In this document: piece after piece, positions 9,654 to 24,647 of the stretch
Layout: each line of letters begins with the position of its first letter
Numbering within the stretch: the stretch's first letter is position 1
From: Volvox africanus
Lineage: Eukaryota > Chlorophyta > Chlorophyceae > Chlamydomonadales > Volvocaceae
Length of the DNA stretch: 64,000 bases
NCBI GenBank assembly: GCA_030268105.1
Contig: BSDZ01000065.1
Coordinates: forward strand, 1 to 64,000
Direction: 5' to 3'
The notes under the pieces: model-generated
Database searches by the model: none
What the model saw: only the letters and a program-made list of their open reading frames with translations
What the model was told of the DNA's origin: nothing
Program-made: the position numbers and the translations under genes

Positions 9654-10913
9654 TTAGTATGCTAGGCGTCCGGGTCCGCTGTGCCTTGCGAGGTACGGAA
9701 ATTCCTTATCCGCAACAGTGACAATCGAATGCCAATAACAGTAATAGTAATAAAAATAAAAATAATAGTAATAAAAATAATAATTATTATAAAAATAAAT
9801 ATATTTATATAAATAATATTAATGATAACAATAAACATAATTAACATAATTAACATAATAAACGTAATAATAATAATTAACATAATTAACGTAATTAACG
9901 TAATATTTATATTTATAATAATCATAATAATTGTAATCATAATAATTATTATTTTAATTACTATTATTATTTATTAATAATCATGAGATTCATAAGAATC
10001 ATATGAATCATAATGATAGGGCTCCGGTGTGCCCTCCCCATCTCCCTCCCCCGCCCTTTGTCGGCGATGATGGTGGTGCTTTGGCGGCGTCGGTGGTGGC
10101 GTCGGTGGCGGACGGAGGGAGGGACGGAAAGAGGTTCCCATTCCCACCATCGCCACCGCTGCCACCACGGCCACATACACCACTACGGCTACCGCCGCAA
10201 ACACCGCCACCAAGGCGACCGCTGTAAGTGTCCTGGGGTATGTACGGGCAGTGTTCATAATTGGATCTTAAACTGACATTCTGCGATTGGGCCTTCGTAG
10301 GCGGACACAACAGGGTCACTACACCCATGAAATCGAAACGGGTAAGATATGATACGGGATCGAGTTTCAAAGGTTACAAGTGTATGTCTTGATGCCTTGA
10401 CTGACTGAGGGATTACCTTGCAGGGATGTTTCGCTCTAGAGTGGTGAATGACCCTTCCCCTTGGTTTTGGATTTAGGATATTCTGCCACTGACATTTCCG
10501 ATTGGGCCTTTGTAGGCAGCCACAATTCCAGGACGGGCTTAGTATGCTAGGCGTCCGGGTCCGCTGTGCCTTGCGAGGTACGGAAATTCCTTATCCGCAA
10601 CAGTATCCTGGGGTATGTACGGGCAGTGTTCATAATTGGATCTTAAACTGACATTCTGCGATTGGGCCTTCGTAGGCGGACACAACAGGGTCACTACATC
10701 CATGAAATCGAAACGGGTAAGATATGATACGGGATCGAGTTTCAAAGGTTACAAGTGTATGTCTTGATGCCTTGACTGACTGAGGGATTACCTTGCAGGG
10801 ATGTTTCGCTCTAGAGTGGTGAATGACCCTTCCCCTTGGTTTTGGATTTAGGATATTCTGCCACTGACATTTCCGATTGGGCCTTTCTAGGCAGCCACAA
10901 TTCCAGGACGGGC
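9654..10913 (+). repeat. Block 7: 885-bp L + S
   Basis: Insert 9721-10226, code TGG, same short T tract and 'taatatttat' as L5124. S at 10539 has T at 10699 and CTTTCTAGGC. Confidence 0.95.
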
Positions 10914-12173
10914 TTAGTATGCTAGGCGTCCGGGTCCGCTGTGCCTTGCGAGGTACGGAAATTCCTTATCCGCAACAGTGACAATCGAATGCCAATAACA
11001 GTAATAGTAATAAAAATAAAAATAATAGTAATAAAAATAATAATTATTATAAAAATAAATATATTTATATAAATAATATTAATGATAACAATAAACATAA
11101 TTAACATAATTAACATAATAAACGTAATAATAATAATTAACATAATTAACGTAATTAACGTAATATTTATATTTATAATAATCATAATAATTGTAATCAT
11201 AATAATTATTATTTTAATTACTATTATTATTTATTAATAATCATGAGATTCATAAGAATCATATGAATCATAATGATAGGGCTCCGGTGTGCCCTCCCCA
11301 TCTCCCTCCCCCGCCCTTTGTCGGCGATGATGGTGGTGCTTTGGCGGCGTCGGTGGTGGCGTCGGTGGCGGACGGAGGGAGGGACGGAAAGAGGTTCCCA
11401 TTCCCACCATCGCCACCGCTGCCACCACGGCCACATACACCACTACGGCTACCGCCGCAAACACCGCCACCAAGGCGACCGCTGTAAGTGTCCTGGGGTA
11501 TGTACGGGCAGTGTTCATAATTGGATCTTAAACTGACATTCTGCGATTGGGCCTTCGTAGGCGGACACAACAGGGTCACTACACCCATGAAATCGAAACG
11601 GGTAAGATATGATACGGGATCGAGTTTCAAAGGTTACATGTGTATGTCTTGATGCCTTGACTGACTGAGGGATTACCTTGCAGGGATGTTTCGCTCTAGA
11701 GTGGTGAATGACCCTTCCCCTTGGTTTTGGATTTAGGATATTCTGCCACTGACATTTCCGATTGGGCCTTTGTAGGCAGCCACAATTCCAGGACGGGCTT
11801 AGTATGCTAGGCGTCCGGGTCCGCTGTGCCTTGCGAGGTACGGAAATTCCTTATCCGCAACAGTATCCTGGGGTATGTACGGGCAGTGTTCATAATTGGA
11901 TCTTAAACTGACATTCTGCGATTGGGCCTTCGTAGGCGGACACAACAGGGTCACTACACCCATGAAATCGAAACGGGTAAGATATGAAACGGGATCGAGT
12001 TTCAAAGGTGACATGTGTATGTCTTGATGCCTTGACTGACTGAGGGATTACCTTGCAGGGATGTTTCGCTCTAGAGTGGTGAATGACCCTTCCCCTTGGA
12101 TTTGGATTTACGATATACTGCCACTCACATTTCCGATTGGGCCTTTGTAGGCAGCCACAATTCCAGGACGGGC
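10914..12173 (+). repeat. Block 8: 885-bp L + S
   Basis: Insert 10981-11486, code TGG, near-copy of block 7 one period (1260 bp) downstream. S at 11799 has A at 11988 and beta half-B. Confidence 0.95.
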
Positions 12174-13434
12174 TTAGTATGCTAGGCGTCCGGGTCCGCT
12201 GTGCCTTGCGAGGTACGGAAATTCCTTATCCGCAACAGTGACAATCGAATGCCAATAACAGTAATAGTAATAAAAATAAAAATAATAGTAATAAAAATAA
12301 TAATTATTATAAAAATAAATATATTTATATAAATAATATTAATGATAACAATAAACATAATAAACATAATTAACATAATAAACGTAATAATAATAATTAA
12401 CATAATTAACATAATTAACGTAATATTAATATTTATAATAATCATAATAATTGTAATCATAATAATTATTATTTTAATTACTATTATTATTTTTTAAATA
12501 ATCATGAGATTCATAAGAATCATATGAATCATAATGATAGGGCTCCGGTGTGCCCTCCCCATCTCCCTCCCCCGCCCTTTGTCGGCAATGATGGTGGTGC
12601 TTTGGCGGCGTCGGTGGTGGCGTCGGTGGCGGACGGAGGGAGGGACGGAAAGAGGTTCCCATTCCCACCATCGCCACCGCTGCCACCACGGCCACATACA
12701 CCACTACGGCTACCGCCGCAAACACCGCCACCAAGGCGACCGCTGTAAGTGTCCTGGGGTATGTACGGGCAGTGTTCATAATTGGATCTTAAACTGACAT
12801 TCTGCGATTGGGCCTTCGTAGGCGGACACAACAGGGTCACTACACCCATGAAATCGAAACGGGTAAGATATGATACGGGATCGAGTTTCAAAGGTTACAA
12901 GTGTATGTCTTGATGCCTTGACTGACTGAGGGATTACCTTGCAGGGATGTTTCGCTCTAGAGTGGTGAATGACCCTTCCCCTTGGTTTTGGATTTAGGAT
13001 ATTCTGCCACTGACATTTCCGATTGGGCCTTTGTAGGCAGCCACAATTCCAGGACGGGCTTAGTATGCTAGGCGTCCGGGTCCGCTGTGCCTTGCGAGGT
13101 ACGGAAATTCCTTATCCGCAACAGTATCCTGGGGTATGTACGGGCAGTGTTCATAATTGGATCTTAAACTGACATTCTGCGATTGCGCCTTCGTAGGCGG
13201 ACACAACAGGGTCACTACACCCATGAAATCGAAACGGGTAAGATATGAAACGGGATCGAGTTTCAAAGGTGACATGTGTATGTCTTGATGCCTTGACTGA
13301 CTGAGGGATTACCTTGCAGGGATGTTTCGCTCTAGAGTGGTGAATGACCCTTCCCCTTGGATTTGGATTTACGATATACTGCCACTCACATTTCCGATTG
13401 GGCCTTTGTAGGCAGCCACAATTCCAGGACGGGC
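12174..13434 (+). repeat. Block 9: L + S
   Basis: Insert 12241-12747, code AAA. S at 13060 has C at 13186 and A at 13249; beta. Confidence 0.95.
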
Positions 13435-14695
13435 TTAGTATGCTAGGCGTCCGGGTCCGCTGTGCCTTGCGAGGTACGGAAATTCCTTATCCGCAACAGT
13501 GACAATCGAATGCCAATAACAGTAATAGTAATAAAAATAAAAATAATAGTAATAAAAATAATAATTATTATAAAAATAAATATATTTATATAAATAATAT
13601 TAATGATAACAATAAACATAATAAACATAATTAACATAATAAACGTAATAATAATAATTAACATAATTAACATAATTAACGTAATATTAATATTTATAAT
13701 AATCATAATAATTGTAATCATAATAATTATTATTTTAATTACTATTATTATTTTTTAAATAATCATGAGATTCATAAGAATCATATGAATCATAATGATA
13801 GGGCTCCGGTGTGCCCTCCCCATCTCCCTCCCCCGCCCTTTGTCGGCAATGATGGTGGTGCTTTGGCGGCGTCGGTGGTGGCGTCGGTGGCGGACGGAGG
13901 GAGGGACGGAAAGAGGTTCCCATTCCCACCATCGCCACCGCTGCCACCACGGCCACATACACCACTACGGCTACCGCCGCAAACACCGCCACCAAGGCGA
14001 CCGCTGTAAGTGTCCTGGGGTATGTACGGGCAGTGTTCATAATTGGATCTTAAACTGACATTCTGCGATTGGGCCTTCGTAGGCGGACACAACAGGGTCA
14101 CTACACCCATGAAATCGAAACGGGTAAGATATGATACGGGATCGAGTTTCAAAGGTTACAAGTGTATGTCTTGATGCCTTGACTGACTGAGGGATTACCT
14201 TGCAGGGATGTTTCGCTCTAGAGTGGTGAATGACCCTTCCCCTTGGTTTTGGATTTAGGATATTCTGCCACTGACATTTCCGATTGGGCCTTTGTAGGCA
14301 GCCACAATTCCAGGACGGGCTTAGTATGCTAGGCGTCCGGGTCCGCTGTGCCTTGCGAGGTACGGAAATTCCTTATCCGCAACAGTATCCTGGGGTATGT
14401 ACGGGCAGTGTTCATAATTGAATCTTAAACTGACATTCTGCGATTGCGCCTTCGTAGGCGGACACAACAGGGTCACTACACCCATGAAATCGAAACGGGT
14501 AAGATATGATACGGGATCGAGTTTCAAAGGTGACATGTGTATGTCTTGATGCCTTGACTGACTGAGGGATTACCTTGCAGGGATGTTTCGCTCTAGAGTG
14601 GTGAATGACCCTTCCCCTTGGATTTGGATTTACGATATACTGCCACTCACATTTCCGATTGGGCCTTTGTAGGCAGCCACAATTCCAGGACGGGC
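13435..14695 (+). repeat. Block 10: L + S
   Basis: Insert 13502-14008, code AAA. S at 14321 has private A at 14421 and C at 14447; beta. Confidence 0.95.
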
Positions 14696-16331
14696 TTAGT
14701 ATGCTAGGCGTCCGGGTCCGCTGTGCCTTGCGAGGTACGGAAATTCCTTATCCGCAACAGTGACAATCGAATGCCAATAACAGTAATAGTAATAAAAATA
14801 AAAATAATAGTAATAAAAATAATAATTATTATAAAAATAAATATATTTATATAAATAATATTAATGATAACAATAAACATAATTAACATAATTAACATAA
14901 TAAACGTAATAATAATAATTAACATAATTAACGTAATTAACGTAATATTAATATTTATAATAATCATAATAATTGTAATCATAATAATTATTATTTTAAT
15001 TACTATTATTATTTTTTAAATAATCATGAGATTCATAAGAATCATATGAATCATAATGATAGGGCTCCGGTGTGCCCTCCCCATCTCCCTCCCCCGCCCT
15101 TTGTCGGCGATGATGGTGGTGCTTTGGCGGCGTCGGTGGTGGCGTCGGTGGCGGACGGAGGGAGGGACGGAAAGAGGTTCCCATTCCCACCATCGCCACC
15201 GCTGCCACCACGGCCACATACACCACTACGGCTACCGCCGCAAACACCGCCACCAAGGCGACCGCTGTAAGTGTCCTGGGGTATGTACGGGCAGTGTTCA
15301 TAATTGGATCTTAAACTGACATTCTGCGATTGGGCCTTCGTAGGCGGACACAACAGGGTCACTACACCCATGAAATCGAAACGGGTAAGATATGATACGG
15401 GATCGAGTTTCAAAGGTTACAAGTGTATGTCTTGATGCCTTGACTGACTGAGGGATTACCTTGCAGGGATGTTTCGCTCTAGAGTGGTGAATGACCCTTC
15501 CCCTTGGTTTTGGATTTAGGATATTCTGCCACTGACATTTCCGATTGGGCCTTTGTAGGCAGCCACAATTCCAGGACGGGCTTAGTATGCTAGGCGTCCG
15601 GGTCCGCTGTGCCTTGCGAGGTACGGAAATTCCTTATCCGCAACAGTATCCTGGGGTATGTACGGGCAGTGTTCATAATTGGATCTTAAACTGACATTCT
15701 GCGATTGGGCCTTCGTAGGCGGACACAACAGGGTCACTACACCCATGAAATCGAAACGGGTAAGATATGATACGGGATCGAGTTTCAAAGGTGACATGTG
15801 TATGTCTTGATGCCTTGACTGACTGAGGGATTACCTTGCAGGGATGTTTCGCTCTAGAGTGGTGAATGACCCTTCCCCTTGGTTTTGGATTTACGATATA
15901 CTGCCACTGACATTTCCGATTGGGCCTTTGTAGGCAGCCACAATTCCAGGACGGGCTTAGTATGCTAGGCGTCCGGGTCCGCTGTGCCTTGCGAGGTACG
16001 GAAATTCCTTATCCGCAACAGTATCCTGGGGTATGTACGGGCAGTGTTCATAATTGGATCTTAAACTGACATTCTGCGATTGGGCCTTCGTAGGCGGACA
16101 CAACAGGGTCACTACACCCATGAAATCGAAACGGGTAAGATATGATACGGGATCGAGATTCAAAGGTTACAAGTGTATGTCTTGATGCCTTGACTGACTG
16201 AGGGATTACCTTGCAGGGATGTTTCGCTCTAGAGTGGTGAATGACCCTTCCCCTTGGTTTTGGATTTAGGATATTCTGCCACTGACATTTCCGATTGGGC
16301 CTTTCTAGGCAGCCACAATTCCAGGACGGGC
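14696..16331 (+). repeat. Block 11: L + S + S
   Basis: Insert 14763-15269, code TGG. S at 15582 is the first gamma type in the window. S at 15957 has A at 16158 and CTTTCTAGGC. Confidence 0.95.
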
Positions 16332-17967
16332 TTAGTATGCTAGGCGTCCGGGTCCGCTGTGCCTTGCGAGGTACGTAAATTCCTTATCCGCAACAGTGAC
16401 AATCGAATGCCAATAACAGTAATAGTAATAAAAATAAAAATAATAGTAATAAAAATAATAATTATTATAAAAATAAATATATTTATATAAATAATATTAA
16501 TGATAACAATAAACATAATTAACATAATTAACATAATAAACGTAATAATAATAATTAACATAATTAACGTAATTAACGTAATATTAATATTTATAATAAT
16601 CATAATAATTGTAATCATAATAATTATTATTTTAATTACTATTATTATTTTTTAAATAATCATGAGATTCATAAGAATCATATGAATCATAATGATAGGG
16701 CTCCGGTGTGCCCTCCCCATCTCCCTCCCCCGCCCTTTGTCGGCGATGATGGTTGTGCTTTGGCGGCGTCGGTGGTGGCGTCGGTGGCGGACGGAGGGAG
16801 GGACGGAAAGAGGTTCCCATTCCCACCATCGCCACCGCTGCCACCACGGCCACATACACCACTACGGCTACCGCCGCAAACACCGCCACCAAGGCGACCG
16901 CTGTAAGTGTCCTGGGGTATGTACGGGCAGTGTTCATAATTGGATCTTAAACTGACATTCTGCGATTGGGCCTTCGTAGGCGGACACAACAGGGTCACTA
17001 CACCCATGAAATCGAAACGGGTAAGATATGATACGGGATCGAGTTTCAAAGGTGACATGTGTATGTCTTGATGCCTTGACTGACTGAGGGATTACCTTGC
17101 AGGGATGTTTCGCTCTAGAGTGGTGAATGACCCTTCCCCTTGGTTTTGGATTTAGGATATTCTGCCACTGACATTTCCGATTGGGCCTTTGTAGGCAGCC
17201 ACAATTCCAGGACGGGCTTAGTATGCTAGGCGTCCGGGTCCGCTGCGCCTTGCGAGGTACGGAAATTCCTTATCCGCAACAGTATCCTGGGGTATGTACG
17301 GGCAGTGTTCATAATTGGATCTTAAACTGACATTCTGCGATTGGGCCTTCGTAGGCGGACACAACAGGGTCACTACACCCATGAAATCGAAACGGGTAAG
17401 ATATGATACGGGATCGAGTTTCAAAGGTTACAAGTGTATGTCTTGATGCCTTGACTGACTGAGGGATTACCTTGCAGGGATGTTTCGCTCTAGAGTGGTG
17501 AATGACCCTTCCCCTTGGTTTTGGATTTACGATATACTGCCACTGACATTTCCGATTGGGCCTTTGTAGGCAGCCACAATTCCAGGACGGGCTTAGTATG
17601 CTAGGCGTCCGGGTCCGCTGTGCCTTGCGAGGTACGGAAATTCCTTATCCGCAACAGTATCCTGGGGTATGTACGGGCAGTGTTCATAATTGGATCTTAA
17701 ACTGACATTCTGCGATTGGGCCTTCGTAGGCGGACACAACAGGGTCACTACACCCATGAAATCGAAACGGGTAAGATATGATACGGGATCGAGTTTCAAA
17801 GGTGACATGTGTATGTCTTGATGCCTTGACTGACTGAGGGATTACCTTGCAGGGATGTTTCGCTCTAGAGTGGTGAATGACCCTTCCCCTTGGTTTTGGA
17901 TTTAGGATATTCTGCCACTGACATTTCCGATTGGGCCTTTGTAGGCAGCCACAATTCCAGGACGGGC
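16332..17967 (+). repeat. Block 12: L + S + S
   Basis: Insert 16399-16905, code TGG plus T at 16754 ('ggttgtg' subclass). T at 16376 before the insert. After half-A it has GTGACATG. S at 17218 has C at 17246 and gamma; S at 17593 is alpha. Confidence 0.95.
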
Positions 17968-19228
17968 TTAGTATGCTAGGCGTCCGGGTCCGCTGTGCCT
18001 TGCGAGGTACGGAAATTCCTTATCCGCAACAGTGACAATCGAATGCCAATAACAGTAATAGTAATAAAAATAAAAATAATAGTAATAAAAATAATAATTA
18101 TTATAAAAATAAATATATTTATATAAATAATATTAATGATAACAATAAACATAATTAACATAATTAACATAATAAACGTAATAATAATAATTAACATAAT
18201 TAACGTAATTAACGTAATATTAATATTTATAATAATCATAATAATTGTAATCATAATAATTATTATTTTAATTACTATTATTATTTTTTAAATAATCATG
18301 AGATTCATAAGAATCATATGAATCATAATGATAGGGCTCCGGTGTGCCCTCCCCATCTCCCTCCCCCGCCCTTTGTCGGCGATGATGGTGGTGCTTTGGC
18401 GGCGTCGGTGGTGGCGTCGGTGGCGGACGGAGGGAGGGACGGAAAGAGGTTCCCATTCCCACCATCGCCACCGCTGCCACCACGGCCACATACACCACTA
18501 CGGCTACCGCCGCAAACACCGCCACCAAGGCGACCGCTGTAAGTGTCCTGGGGTATGTACGGGCAGTGTTCATAATTGGATCTTAAACTGACATTCTGCG
18601 ATTGGGCCTTCGTAGGCGGACACAACAGGGTCACTACACCCATGAAATCGAAACGGGTAAGATATGATACGGGATCGAGTTTCAAAGGTTACAAGTGTAT
18701 GTCTTGATGCCTTGACTGACTGAGGGATTACCTTGCAGGGATGTTTCGCTCTAGAGTGGTGAATGACCCTTCCCCTTGGTTTTGGATTTAGGATATTCTG
18801 CCACTGACATTTCCGATTGGGCCTTTGTAGGCAGCCACAATTCCAGGACGGGCTTAGTATGCTAGGCGTCCGGGTCCGCTGTGCCTTGCGAGGTACGGAA
18901 ATTCCTTATCCGCAACAGTATCCTGGGGTATGTACGGGCAGTGTTCATAATTGGATCTTAAACTGACATTCTGCGATTGGGCCTTCGTAGGCGGACACAA
19001 CAGGGTCACTACACCCATGAAATCGAAACGGGTAAGATATGATACGGGATCGAGTTTCAAAGGTTACATGTGTATGTCTTGATGCCTTGACTGACTGAGG
19101 GATTACCTTGCAGGGATGTTTCGCTCTAGAGTGGTGAATGACCCTTCCCCTTGGATTTGGATTTACGATATACTGCCACTCACATTTCCGATTGGGCCTT
19201 TGTAGGCAGCCACAATTCCAGGACGGGC
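17968..19228 (+). repeat. Block 13: L + S
   Basis: Insert 18035-18541, code TGG. S at 18854, beta. Confidence 0.95.
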
Positions 19229-20489
19229 TTAGTATGCTAGGCGTCCGGGTCCGCTGTGCCTTGCGAGGTACGGAAATTCCTTATCCGCAACAGTGACAAT
19301 CGAATGCCAATAACAGTAATAGTAATAAAAATAAAAATAATAGTAATAAAAATAATAATTATTATAAAAATAAATATATTTATATAAATAATATTAAGGA
19401 TAACAATAAACATAATAAACATAATTAACATAATAAACGTAATAATAATAATTAACATAATTAACATAATTAACGTAATATTAATATTTATAATAATCAT
19501 AATAATTGTAATCATAATAATTATTATTTTAATTACTATTATTATTTTTTAAATAATCATGAGATTCATAAGAATCATATGAATCATAATGATAGGGCTC
19601 CGGTGTGCCCTCCCCATCTCCCTCCCCCGCCCTTTGTCGGCAATGATGGTGGTGCTTTGGCGGCGTCGGTGGTGGCGTCGGTGGCGGACGGAGGGAGGGA
19701 CGGAAAGAGGTTCCCATTCCCACCATCGCCACCGCTGCCACCACGGCCACATACACCACTACGGCTACCGCCGCAAACACCGCCACCAAGGCGACCGCTG
19801 TAAGTGTCCTGGGGTATGTACGGGCAGTGTTCATAATTGGATCTTAAACTGACATTCTGCGATTGGGCCTTCGTAGGCGGACACAACAGGGTCACTACAC
19901 CCATGAAATCGAAACGGGTAAGATATGATACGGGATCGAGTTTCAAAGGTTACAAGTGTATGTCTTGATGCCTTGACTGACTGAGGGATTACCTTGCAGG
20001 GATGTTTCGCTCTAGAGTGGTGAATGACCCTTCCCCTTGGTTTTGGATTTACGATATACTGCCACTGACATTTCCGATTGGGCCTTTGTAGGCAGCCACA
20101 ATTCCAGGACGGGCTTAGTATGCTAGGCGTCCGGGTCCGCTGTGCCTTGCGAGGTACGGAAATTCCTTATCCGCAACAGTATCCTGGGGTATGTACGGGC
20201 AGTGTTCATAATTGGATCTTAAACTGACATTCTGCGATTGGGCCTTCGTAGGCGGACACAACAGGGTCACTACACCCATGAAATCGAAACGGGTAAGATA
20301 TGATACGGGATCGAGATTCAAAGGTTACAAGTGTATGTCTTGATGCCTTGACTGACTGAGGGATTACCTTGCAGGGATGTTTCGCTCTAGAGTGGTGAAT
20401 GACCCTTCCCCTTGGTTTTGGATTTAGGATATTCTGCCACTGACATTTCCGATTGGGCCTTTCTAGGCAGCCACAATTCCAGGACGGGC
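19229..20489 (+). repeat. Block 14: L + S
   Basis: Insert 19296-19802, code AAA, private G at 19398. L half-B is gamma. S at 20115 has A at 20316 and CTTTCTAGGC. Confidence 0.95.
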
Positions 20490-22125
20490 TTAGTATGCTA
20501 GGCGTCCGGGTCCGCTGTGCCTTGCGAGGTACGGAAATTCCTTATCCGCAACAGTGACAATCGAATGCCAATAACAGTAATAGTAATAAAAATAAAAATA
20601 ATAGTAATAAAAATAATAATTATTATAAAAATAAATATATTTATATAAATAATATTAATGATAACAATAAACATAATTAACATAATTAACATAATAAACG
20701 TAATAATAATAATTAACATAATTAACGTAATTAACGTAATATTAATATTTATAATAATCATAATAATTGTAATCATAATAATTATTATTTTAATTACTAT
20801 TATTATTTTTTAAATAATCATGAGATTCATAAGAATCATATGAATCATAATGATAGGGCTCCGGTGTGCCCTCCCCATCTCCCTCCCCCGCCCTTTGTCG
20901 GCGATGATGGTTGTGCTTTGGCGGCGTCGGTGGTGGCGTCGGTGGCGGACGGAGGGAGGGACGGAAAGAGGTTCCCATTCCCACCATCGCCACCGCTGCC
21001 ACCACGGCCACATACACCACTACGGCTACCGCCGCAAACACCGCCACCAAGGCGACCGCTGTAAGTGTCCTGGGGTATGTACGGGCAGTGTTCATAATTG
21101 GATCTTAAACTGACATTCTGCGATTGGGCCTTCGTAGGCGGACACAACAGGGTCACTACACCCATGAAATCGAAACGGGTAAGATATGATACGGGATCGA
21201 GTTTCAAAGGTGACATGTGTATGTCTTGATGCCTTGACTGACTGAGGGATTACCTTGCAGGGATGTTTCGCTCTAGAGTGGTGAATGACCCTTCCCCTTG
21301 GTTTTGGATTTAGGATATTCTGCCACTGACATTTCCGATTGGGCCTTTGTAGGCAGCCACAATTCCAGGACGGGCTTAGTATGCTAGGCGTCCGGGTCCG
21401 CTGCGCCTTGCGAGGTACGGAAATTCCTTATCCGCAACAGTATCCTGGGGTATGTACGGGCAGTGTTCATAATTGGATCTTAAACTGACATTCTGCGATT
21501 GGGCCTTCGTAGGCGGACACAACAGGGTCACTACACCCATGAAATCGAAACGGGTAAGATATGATACGGGATCGAGTTTCAAAGGTTACAAGTGTATGTC
21601 TTGATGCCTTGACTGACTGAGGGATTACCTTGCAGGGATGTTTCGCTCTAGAGTGGTGAATGACCCTTCCCCTTGGTTTTGGATTTACGATATACTGCCA
21701 CTGACATTTCCGATTGGGCCTTTGTAGGCAGCCACAATTCCAGGACGGGCTTAGTATGCTAGGCGTCCGGGTCCGCTGTGCCTTGCGAGGTACGGAAATT
21801 CCTTATCCGCAACAGTATCCTGGGGTATGTACGGGCAGTGTTCATAATTGGATCTTAAACTGACATTCTGCGATTGGGCCTTCGTAGGCGGACACAACAG
21901 GGTCACTACACCCATGAAATCGAAACGGGTAAGATATGATACGGGATCGAGTTTCAAAGGTGACATGTGTATGTCTTGATGCCTTGACTGACTGAGGGAT
22001 TACCTTGCAGGGATGTTTCGCTCTAGAGTGGTGAATGACCCTTCCCCTTGGTTTTGGATTTAGGATATTCTGCCACTGACATTTCCGATTGGGCCTTTCT
22101 AGGCAGCCACAATTCCAGGACGGGC
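20490..22125 (+). repeat. Block 15: L + S + S
   Basis: Insert 20557-21063, code TGG plus T at 20912 ('ggttgtg' subclass), GTGACATG after half-A. S at 21376 has C at 21404 and gamma; S at 21751 has CTTTCTAGGC. Confidence 0.95.
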
Positions 22126-23386
22126 TTAGTATGCTAGGCGTCCGGGTCCGCTGTGCCTTGCGAGGTACGGAAATTCCTTATCCGCAACAGTGACAATCGA
22201 ATGCCAATAACAGTAATAGTAATAAAAATAAAAATAATAGTAATAAAAATAATAATTATTATAAAAATAAATATATTTATATAAATAATATTAATGATAA
22301 CAATAAACATAATTAACATAATTAACATAATAAACGTAATAATAATAATTAACATAATTAACGTAATTAACGTAATATTAATATTTATAATAATCATAAT
22401 AATTGTAATCATAATAATTATTATTTTAATTACTATTATTATTTTTTAAATAATCATGAGATTCATAAGAATCATATGAATCATAATGATAGGGCTCCGG
22501 TGTGCCCTCCCCATCTCCCTCCCCCGCCCTTTGTCGGCGATGATGGTGGTGCTTTGGCGGCGTCGGTGGTGGCGTCGGTGGCGGACGGAGGGAGGGACGG
22601 AAAGAGGTTCCCATTCCCACCATCGCCACCGCTGCCACCACGGCCACATACACCACTACGGCTACCGCCGCAAACACCGCCACCAAGGCGACCGCTGTAA
22701 GTGTCCTGGGGTATGTACGGGCAGTGTTCATAATTGGATCTTAAACTGACATTCTGCGATTGGGCCTTCGTAGGCGGACACAACAGGGTCACTACACCCA
22801 TGAAATCGAAACGGGTAAGATATGATACGGGATCGAGTTTCAAAGGTTACAAGTGTATGTCTTGATGCCTTGACTGACTGAGGGATTACCTTGCAGGGAT
22901 GTTTCGCTCTAGAGTGGTGAATGACCCTTCCCCTTGGTTTTGGATTTAGGATATTCTGCCACTGACATTTCCGATTGGGCCTTTGTAGGCAGCCACAATT
23001 CCAGGACGGGCTTAGTATGCTAGGCGTCCGGGTCCGCTGTGCCTTGCGAGGTACGGAAATTCCTTATCCGCAACAGTATCCTGGGGTATGTACGGGCAGT
23101 GTTCATAATTGGATCTTAAACTGACATTCTGCGATTGGGCCTTCGTAGGCGGACACAACAGGGTCACTACACCCATGAAATCGAAACGGGTAAGATATGA
23201 TACGGGATCGAGTTTCAAAGGTTACATGTGTATGTCTTGATGCCTTGACTGACTGAGGGATTACCTTGCAGGGATGTTTCGCTCTAGAGTGGTGAATGAC
23301 CCTTCCCCTTGGATTTGGATTTACGATATACTGCCACTCACATTTCCGATTGGGCCTTTGTAGGCAGCCACAATTCCAGGACGGGC
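22126..23386 (+). repeat. Block 16: L + S
   Basis: Insert 22193-22699, code TGG. S at 23012, beta. Confidence 0.95.
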
Positions 23387-24647
23387 TTAGTATGCTAGGC
23401 GTCCGGGTCCGCTGTGCCTTGCGAGGTACGTAAATTCCTTATCCGCAACAGTGACAATCGAATGCCAATAACAGTAATAGTAATAAAAATAAAAATAATA
23501 GTAATAAAAATAATAATTATTATAAAAATAAATATATTTATATAAATAATATTAATGATAACAATAAACATAATAAACATAATTAACATAATAAACGTAA
23601 TAATAATAATTAACATAATTAACATAATTAACGTAATATTAATATTTATAATAATCATAATAATTGTAATCATAATAATTATTATTTTAATTACTATTAT
23701 TATTTTTTAAATAATCATGAGATTCATAAGAATCATATGAATCATAATGATAGGGCTCCGGTGTGCCCTCCCCATCTCCCTCCCCCGCCCTTTGTCGGCA
23801 ATGATGGTGGTGCTTTGGCGGCGTCGGTGGTGGCGTCGGTGGCGGACGGAGGGAGGGACGGAAAGAGGTTCCCATTCCCACCATCGCCACCGCTGCCACC
23901 ACGGCCACATACACCACTACGGCTACCGCCGCAAACACCGCCACCAAGGCGACCGCTGTAAGTGTCCTGGGGTATGTACGGGCAGTGTTCATAATTGGAT
24001 CTTAAACTGACATTCTGCGATTGGGCCTTCGTAGGCGGACACAACAGGGTCACTACACCCATGAAATCGAAACGGGTAAGATATGATACGGGATCGAGTT
24101 TCAAAGGTTACAAGTGTATGTCTTGATGCCTTGACTGACTGAGGGATTACCTTGCAGGGATGTTTCGCTCTAGAGTGGTGAATGACCCTTCCCCTTGGTT
24201 TTGGATTTACGATATACTGCCACTGACATTTCCGATTGGGCCTTTGTAGGCAGCCACAATTCCAGGACGGGCTTAGTATGCTAGGCGTCCGGGTCCGCTG
24301 TGCCTTGCGAGGTACGGAAATTCCTTATCCGCAACAGTATCCTGGGGTATGTACGGGCAGTGTTCATAATTGGATCTTAAACTGACATTCTGCGATTGGG
24401 CCTTCGTAGGCGGACACAACAGGGTCACTACACCCATGAAATCGAAACGGGTAAGATATGATACGGGATCGAGTTTCAAAGGTGACATGTGTATGTCTTG
24501 ATGCCTTGACTGACTGAGGGATTACCTTGCAGGGATGTTTCGCTCTAGAGTGGTGAATGACCCTTCCCCTTGGATTTGGATTTACGATATACTGCCACTC
24601 ACATTTCCGATTGGGCCTTTGTAGGCAGCCACAATTCCAGGACGGGC
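23387..24647 (+). repeat. Block 17: L + S
   Basis: Insert 23454-23960, code AAA, with T at 23431 otherwise seen only next to 'ggttgtg' inserts (16376, 31747). L half-B gamma. S at 24273, beta. Confidence 0.95.
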
